Below are positions 5,740-10,156 of a stretch of 10,156 bases of DNA, one piece after another. Within the stretch, counting starts at the first letter, position 1; each line of letters begins with the position of its first letter. This stretch comes from Pseudomonadota bacterium (GTDB lineage: Bacteria > Desulfobacterota > Syntrophia > Syntrophales > UBA5619). The translations under genes were made by a program, and so were the position numbers. The DNA lies in assembly GCA_018819165.1 (NCBI GenBank), contig JAHJQP010000191.1, forward strand, positions 1 to 10,156. The letters run 5' to 3'. A model generated the notes under the pieces. It did not search any database. It had not been told where the DNA came from and worked only from the letters and a program-made list of their open reading frames with translations.

Positions 5740-5798
5740 AAGACGACTTCGCCGTGCCCCAATCATGGCTTTTGGCGATTCTTGCGAGGGCATCATGA
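5736..5798 (+). CDS. Possible 20-codon bridging ORF between cobT and cobS
   Basis: The ATG at 5736 shares ATGA with the cobT stop, and the TGA at 5796-5798 shares ATGA with the cobS start at 5795, so the ORF fills the gap exactly. It encodes 20 residues, an acidic start (MKDDF) and a hydrophobic end (WLLAILA). It contains the GAGGG that serves cobS. It may be a translational-coupling relay that carries ribosomes across the 55-nt gap, a relic of a lost gene, or chance. No family is recognised. Confidence 0.25.
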   Translation: MKDDFAVPQSWLLAILARAS

Positions 5799-6547
5799 AA
5801 AGGTTTTTAGCAGCGCTCCAGTTCCTGACGATCCTGCCCCTCGCTGCGGATCTCAGTCCCGACGAGCGGACGCTGGGGGGATCACTCCCCTTCTTCCCCG
5901 TCGTCGGCCTCCTGATCGGGGGGGCGGTCGCCATTCTGGACTGGGGACTGGGACATCTCTTTCCCGTACCGGTGACCAGCGTCTTGGCCGTCATTATGCT
6001 GATCGCAGTATCCGGCGCCCTCCACATCGACGGCCTCGCCGACACGGCGGACGGCTTTTTCAGCGCCCGCCCCCGCGAGCGGATACTCGCCATCATGAAG
6101 GACAGCCGGACCGGGCCGATGGGGGTCGTCGCTATCGTCTGCGCGGTCTCCCTCAAGATCGCGCTCATCGCCTCGGTTGCCGGCCCCTGGCGCTGGTGGG
6201 TCCTCCTCCTGACACCCCTCTCCGGTCGTTGCGCCCTGCTTACGAACATGGCCCTCCTCCCCTATGTCCGCCCGGAGGGGGGGCTCGCCGCGGTCTTTCA
6301 CCGGAGACGGTCGCGCCTCCACGCCATCTGGTCGCTCGCGGTTCTTCTTGCCGTGGGCGGTCTCGCTGGTCGCGTTCCGGGGCTGATCGCGGGCGGGGTT
6401 GCCTTCCTCGCCGCCCTCCTCTTTGCGGCCTACAGTTTCCGGCGGATCGGCGGGCTGACCGGCGACACCTTAGGGGCAGCCTGCGAGCTGACCGAACTTT
6501 GCCCCGCCCTCGTCGCGGCGGCGCTTCTCCACGGAGGCGTCTTATGA
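5795..6547 (+). CDS. cobS: Adenosylcobinamide-GDP ribazoletransferase (cobalamin synthase)
   Basis: CobS is an integral membrane enzyme that joins adenosylcobinamide-GDP to alpha-ribazole (or its phosphate), the last assembly step, which completes the lower loop. The start at ATG 5795 gives 250 residues and the standard N-terminus (MKRFLAALQFLTILPL), with GAGGG 5 nt upstream. An in-frame ATG ten codons earlier (5765) would add a non-family extension. Conserved motifs are HIDGLADTADGFFS (77-90) with its metal-binding aspartates, MKDSRTGPMG (101-110) and GGLTGDTLGAACELTE (219-234). Several hydrophobic segments are evident, near 32-50, 59-76, 109-129, 133-155, 177-190 and 196-213. The stop overlaps the next gene by ATGA, indicating translational coupling. 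Confidence 0.96.
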   Translation: MKRFLAALQFLTILPLAADLSPDERTLGGSLPFFPVVGLLIGGAVAILDWGLGHLFPVPVTSVLAVIMLIAVSGALHIDGLADTADGFFSARPRERILAIMKDSRTGPMGVVAIVCAVSLKIALIASVAGPWRWWVLLLTPLSGRCALLTNMALLPYVRPEGGLAAVFHRRRSRLHAIWSLAVLLAVGGLAGRVPGLIAGGVAFLAALLFAAYSFRRIGGLTGDTLGAACELTELCPALVAAALLHGGVL

Positions 6548-9114
6548 CGGACCGGCACGGTGGAAACATCACGAAACTCGCGGCCGCCGCAGGGAGACCT
6601 GCCGGGGAGATCCTCGATTTTTCGGCCAACATCAACCCTCTGGGCCCCCCGGAGTGGCTCCGCCCCCTGATCAGCGCGCAGGTGAGCTCCCTCGTCCACT
6701 ACCCCGATCCTGACTGCACGGATCTCGTCCGGGCCTTCGCCGGGCGTTTCGGCGTCGCGGCGGAAGAGGTCCTCATGGGGAACGGCGAAACGGAGCTCCT
6801 CTATCTTCTGCCGCGGGTCCTCGGAAAGGGGATCGCCGTTATCCCCGTCCCCGCCTACGCCGACTACGCCGCCGCGGCCAAACTGGCGGGGCTGACTGTG
6901 GAGCGGATTCTCCTCCGGGAGGAGCGGTGCTTCGTCCCGGACCTCGCGGAGATCGAGGCCGCCCTCCGGGGGGATGAGATCGTTTTCTTAGGCCGGCCGA
7001 ACAATCCGACCGGTTCTTTCTTTCCCGCCGACGCCCTCCGGCAACTCGCCTGCAGCCGTCCGGAAACGGCCTTCGTCGTCGACGAAGCCTTCGCCGACTT
7101 TGTCGCGGAAGAGAGCCTCCTCGCGAGGGAAAGGCCTTCGAACCTTATCGTTTTGCGGTCGCTCACCAAATTCTATGCCATCCCCGGTCTCCGCCTGGGC
7201 GGCATCGTTGCAGACCGGGAGATCATCCGGCGACTGCGCGCCATCGCTCCGCCATGGTCGGTGAACACCCTCGCCCAGGCTGTCGGCGCGGCGGCCCTTC
7301 GCGACGTCGAATACGCAGAAGAAACGCGTCGCTTCGTCCGCGAGCGGCGCGCGGAGCTCACCGGGGAACTCCAGGCGATCCCGGGGCTGGCCGTCTATCC
7401 GGGGACGGCCAACTTTCTCCTGATCCGCATCGATCGCGGGGACGTCTCCGCCTCCGAGCTCGCGCGCCGCCTCCTCGCCGACGGGATCGCCATTCGGGTC
7501 TGCGACAACTTCGCCGGCCTCGATCAGCGGTTCTTCCGCGTCGCCGTCCGAACGGCCGACGAGAACGGCCGCTTCTGCGACTCCCTCCGGAAGGCACTGG
7601 GCGCTGCGTGTAAAAATAAGGTTCGGCGGCGGACTCCTGTGATCATGTTCCAGGGGACCGGCTCGAATGCGGGGAAAAGCATCCTCGCTGCAGCTCTCTG
7701 CCGGATCCTCCTCCAGGACGGCTGCCGGGTCGCTCCGTTCAAGGCGCAGAACATGTCCCTCAACTCGTACGTCACCCGCGGCGGCGGCGAGATGGGGCGG
7801 GCGCAGGTCGTCCAGGCGCAGGCGTGCAAAATCGATCCCGACGTCCGGATGAATCCGGTGCTGCTCAAGCCCAACAGCGACACCGGCTCCCAGGTCATCG
7901 TCCTCGGAAAGCCCGTCGGGAACACGGACTTCTGGGAGTACACCCGCGACCGGACGCCCCCCTTCGCCGCTGCGCGGGAGGCCTTCGATTCGCTTGCCGC
8001 CGAATACGACGCGATCGTCATGGAAGGGGCGGGAAGCCCCGGCGAGGTCAATCTGAAGAAGCGGGACATCGTGAACATGAACATGGCCCTCTACGCGGAT
8101 GCGCCGGTCCTGATCGTCGGCGACATCGACCGGGGCGGCGTCTACGCCTCTTTCGTGGGGACGATGGAGGTTCTGAGCGAGCGAGAAAGGGCGCTGGTAA
8201 AGGGTTTCGTCGTGAACCGCTTCCGCGGCCAGGAGGCATTCCTCGCGGAGGCCCACGAATATGTCCTCCGGCATACGGGGCGGCCCGTCCTCGGCGTCGT
8301 CCCTTACCTCCGCGACCTCGGGCTCCCCGAGGAGGACTCCGTCAGCTTCAGGGACGGCCTCATCGACGGCCGCGCCCCCGAGGGCGAGCACGTGGAGATC
8401 GACGTCATTGACCTTGCCCACATCTCGAACTTCACCGACTTCGATCCTTTCCGGATCGAACCGGACGTCCGCCTGCGCGTCGTCCGGTCCCCATCGGAGC
8501 TGGACACGCCGGACGCCGTCATCCTTCCCGGGAGCAAGAACGTGATCGGCGATCTCGCGGACCTGAAGGAGCGCGGGATGGTGCAGAAGATCATGGAGCT
8601 GGCGCGCGGAGGCCGGACGGAGATCGTCGGGATCTGCGGCGGCCTCCAGATCCTGGGAATGGAGATCGCGGATCCGTTCGGGATCGAGTCCGCCGGCAGC
8701 CGGACGCTCCCCGGTCTGGGGCTGCTCCCCGTCCGAACGACACTCGCCCGGGAAAAGACCCTAACGCGCGTCGCCGCCATGCACCTCGCTTCGGGCTGCG
8801 AGGTTTACGGCTACGAGATCCACCACGGCCTCACCGACAGGGGCAATCTTTCCCCGCTGCTCCGTAGGGAGGATGGCGAAGGCATCGGCGTTGGCGCGGA
8901 CGGTGGACGTCTCTGGGGAACCTATCTCCACGGGGTTTTCGACGCGGACGGTTTCCGCCGCTGGTTTATCGACCGCCTCCGGGTGCGGCGAGGTCTCGCC
9001 CCCCTCGGCCGGATCGCAGCCATCTACGACCTGGAGCCGGCCTTCGAGAGGCTCGCTGCGACGGTCCGGCGATCCCTGCGGATGGACGATATTTATCGGA
9101 TCATGAGGCTTTAA
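6544..9114 (+). CDS. cobD-cobQ: Fused L-threonine-O-3-phosphate decarboxylase (CobD) and cobyric acid synthase (CobQ/CbiP)
   Basis: One uninterrupted 856-residue frame starts at an ATGA overlap with cobS. Residues 1-355 are a complete class I aminotransferase-fold CobD, which makes (R)-1-amino-2-propanol O-phosphate. They show DFSANINPLG (25-34), GRPNNPTG (150-157), VVDEAFADF (178-186), the PLP lysine K209 in SLTKFYAIPGLRLGG, and R332/R336 near the end. Residues about 365-856 are a complete CobQ, the glutamine- and ATP-dependent amidase that makes cobyric acid. They show the P-loop-like GTGSNAGKS (371-379), APFKAQNMSLNS, DIDRGGVYAS (527-536), the nucleophile Cys698 in GICGGLQILG and His796 in GTYLHGVF. 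Both halves have normal length, and the joint (about 354-364) is a short lysine/arginine-rich linker. A GTG (7639) and an ATG (7645) could start CobQ separately, without a good ribosome binding site. The joint includes a run of five A (7612-7616); one extra A would create a stop there. The genes are certain; the fusion is likely but depends on that run. Confidence 0.93.
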   Translation: MTDRHGGNITKLAAAAGRPAGEILDFSANINPLGPPEWLRPLISAQVSSLVHYPDPDCTDLVRAFAGRFGVAAEEVLMGNGETELLYLLPRVLGKGIAVIPVPAYADYAAAAKLAGLTVERILLREERCFVPDLAEIEAALRGDEIVFLGRPNNPTGSFFPADALRQLACSRPETAFVVDEAFADFVAEESLLARERPSNLIVLRSLTKFYAIPGLRLGGIVADREIIRRLRAIAPPWSVNTLAQAVGAAALRDVEYAEETRRFVRERRAELTGELQAIPGLAVYPGTANFLLIRIDRGDVSASELARRLLADGIAIRVCDNFAGLDQRFFRVAVRTADENGRFCDSLRKALGAACKNKVRRRTPVIMFQGTGSNAGKSILAAALCRILLQDGCRVAPFKAQNMSLNSYVTRGGGEMGRAQVVQAQACKIDPDVRMNPVLLKPNSDTGSQVIVLGKPVGNTDFWEYTRDRTPPFAAAREAFDSLAAEYDAIVMEGAGSPGEVNLKKRDIVNMNMALYADAPVLIVGDIDRGGVYASFVGTMEVLSERERALVKGFVVNRFRGQEAFLAEAHEYVLRHTGRPVLGVVPYLRDLGLPEEDSVSFRDGLIDGRAPEGEHVEIDVIDLAHISNFTDFDPFRIEPDVRLRVVRSPSELDTPDAVILPGSKNVIGDLADLKERGMVQKIMELARGGRTEIVGICGGLQILGMEIADPFGIESAGSRTLPGLGLLPVRTTLAREKTLTRVAAMHLASGCEVYGYEIHHGLTDRGNLSPLLRREDGEGIGVGADGGRLWGTYLHGVFDADGFRRWFIDRLRVRRGLAPLGRIAAIYDLEPAFERLAATVRRSLRMDDIYRIMRL

Positions 9115-9158
9115 TGACGGCCCTTGTTTTTTGGGGACTTTTTGCGGAGTCGCCGTAA
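9114..9158 (+). CDS. Possible 14-codon bridging ORF between cobD-cobQ and cbiB
   Basis: The ATG shares its A with the TAA stop of the fusion gene (TAATG), and its own TAA (9156-9158) directly abuts the cbiB ATG at 9159. It encodes 14 mostly hydrophobic residues (MTALVFWGLFAESP) and holds the GGAG that serves cbiB. Together with the ORF at 5736-5798 it suggests a relay that keeps ribosomes moving between genes. It could equally be chance or a relic. No family is recognised. Confidence 0.22.
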   Translation: MTALVFWGLFAESP

Positions 9159-10121
9159 ATGAGACTGGAATACCAGATCCTGATCGCCATTCTTCTCGAC
9201 CTCGCGCTGGGGGACCCCCGGTGGTTTCCCCACCCGGTCCGCCTCATCGGCCGCCTGATCGCGGCGCTGGAGGGTCCGGCCCGGAGGGCGATCCCCGACG
9301 CCCGCGCCGCCGGGGCCGTGACGGCCCTGACCGTGATCCTGGTCACTGCCCTCGCGACGGCCGCCCTGATCGGAATCGCGGGGCAGATCCACCCCCTTTT
9401 TGGGGATGCGATCGGGATCGTCGTCCTCTACACGACCATCGCCGCCCGGGATCTCGCCCGCCACAGTCTTGAAGTTTACCGGGCGCTTGAGAGATTCGAC
9501 CTGGCGGAGGCGAGGCGTCTCGTCTCGTGGCTCGTCGGACGAGACACGGAACGCCTGACCGAGACCGAGGTCATCCGCGCCGCCGTGGAGAGCGTCGCCG
9601 AGAACACCGTGGACGGGATCATCGCCCCGCTTTTCTTCGCGGCGCTCGGTGGGCCGGTGGCGGCGATGGCCTACAAGGCAGTCAACACTCTCGACTCGAT
9701 GATCGGGTATAAGAGCGAACGCTACCTCGATTTCGGACAGACCGCCGCAAAGATCGATGACGGGGCGAACTACCTCCCAGCCAGGATTGCGGCGCCGATC
9801 CTGACCGCGGCTGCAGCCCTCCTCGGTTTCCGGACCTCCGCCGCCTGGCGTATCGCCAACCGCGACGGGCGGAAGCACCAGAGCCTGAATGCGGGGATCG
9901 CCGAGGCGGCGTTCGCCGGGGCGCTCGGGGTCCGTCTCGGGGGGGTCATGGAACGCCGGGGGCGGCCCGTCGACCTGCCCGAGATCGGTGATCCGGTCGT
10001 GCCGCTCGCTCGCGCGCACATCCTTGCGGCGAACCGCCTGATGTTCATGGCCACGGTGATCGCCGTGATGATCTTCCTCTCGGCAAGATGGGGGTTTTCG
10101 TCGATCCGGGCGATATTGTAG
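9159..10121 (+). CDS. cbiB: Adenosylcobinamide-phosphate synthase (CbiB)
   Basis: CbiB (called CobD in the aerobic-pathway nomenclature) is a membrane enzyme that attaches aminopropanol phosphate to cobyric acid, giving adenosylcobinamide phosphate. It therefore uses both products of the fused gene upstream. The 320 residues match the family length. Marks are LLDLALGDPRWFPHPVRLIGRLI at the N-terminus (12-34), ESVAENTVDGIIAPLFFA (144-161), YKAVNTLDSMIGYK (172-185), DDGANYLPARIAA (200-212) and NAGIAEAAFAGALGVRLGG (244-262). Hydrophobic segments lie near 5-16, 52-75, 84-97, 152-171, 207-224 and 294-308. The motif before NAG reads QSLNAG, where many relatives have SPNAG. The start is fixed by the canonical N-terminus and GGAG (9146-9149) at 9-nt spacing. 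No terminator follows in the last 35 bases. Confidence 0.96.
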   Translation: MRLEYQILIAILLDLALGDPRWFPHPVRLIGRLIAALEGPARRAIPDARAAGAVTALTVILVTALATAALIGIAGQIHPLFGDAIGIVVLYTTIAARDLARHSLEVYRALERFDLAEARRLVSWLVGRDTERLTETEVIRAAVESVAENTVDGIIAPLFFAALGGPVAAMAYKAVNTLDSMIGYKSERYLDFGQTAAKIDDGANYLPARIAAPILTAAAALLGFRTSAAWRIANRDGRKHQSLNAGIAEAAFAGALGVRLGGVMERRGRPVDLPEIGDPVVPLARAHILAANRLMFMATVIAVMIFLSARWGFSSIRAIL

Positions 10122-10156
10122 AGACGGAGAAAAACAAAGGCGGGGTGAGGGTGAAG

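Noticed and set aside
5765..5794. Earlier in-frame ATG for cobS
   Set aside because: It would add ten residues not seen in the family and lacks its own ribosome binding site, whereas ATG 5795 has GAGGG upstream, the canonical N-terminus and an ATGA overlap.
6988..8421. 477-codon minus strand ORF opposite cobD-cobQ
   Set aside because: Long antisense frames are expected in high-GC coding DNA. It is opposite two confidently identified catalytic domains and spans their boundary.
10122..10156. Start of a further gene (GTG at 10145 or 10151)
   Set aside because: Only a few codons remain before the window ends, and the spacing to the nearest GGAG (10126-10129) is too long to support a start.

Overview
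The window joins two different kinds of DNA. The right-hand 6 kb (about 4.2-10.1 kb) is a GC-rich, tightly packed cobalamin (vitamin B12) late-assembly operon. It has a promoter, an adenosylcobalamin riboswitch with an intrinsic terminator, a small single-pass membrane ORF, cobT, cobS, one long gene fusing L-threonine-O-3-phosphate decarboxylase (CobD) to cobyric acid synthase (CobQ/CbiP), and cbiB. The left 3.2 kb is a patchwork of unrelated genes with lower and varying GC, all on the + strand and separated by GC-rich imperfect palindromes that resemble integron attC recombination sites. A beta-hydroxyacid dehydrogenase gene (3276-4169) lies between the two parts.

Layout: (1) 1-1084, C-terminal third of a type I restriction HsdR subunit, with the nuclease and helicase parts absent from the window. 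(2) 1092-1366, an attC-like remnant, then AT-rich DNA with three TATAAT hexamers, the last only 5 nt before the next start codon. (3) 1367-1996, a LysE/RhtB-type efflux protein, probably from a leaderless mRNA. (4) 2036-2259, a degenerate, possibly doubled attC-like element. (5) 2281-3087, a short-chain dehydrogenase/reductase. (6) 3115-3182, the best attC-like site. (7) 3276-4169, a GarR/GlxR-type dehydrogenase. (8) 4212-10121, the B12 operon. The last 35 bases (10122-10156) show no terminator and no gene I can support; the operon may continue beyond the edge.

How the genes work together: CobQ amidates cobyrinic acid a,c-diamide to cobyric acid, CobD makes aminopropanol phosphate, and CbiB joins the two. 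CobT makes the activated lower-ligand nucleotide and CobS attaches it to GDP-cobinamide. CobU (cobinamide kinase/guanylyltransferase) is needed between CbiB and CobS but is not in the window. Excess cobalamin should shut the operon off through the riboswitch and terminator.

The organism is a high-GC bacterium. The B12 gene content is compatible with an anaerobic deltaproteobacterium-like lineage, but that is a weak inference. The main items for a second look are the possible integrase-less gene-cassette array, the CobD-CobQ fusion (whose reading frame depends on a run of five A), two tiny ORFs that exactly bridge adjacent B12 genes, and the 42-residue membrane ORF behind the riboswitch.
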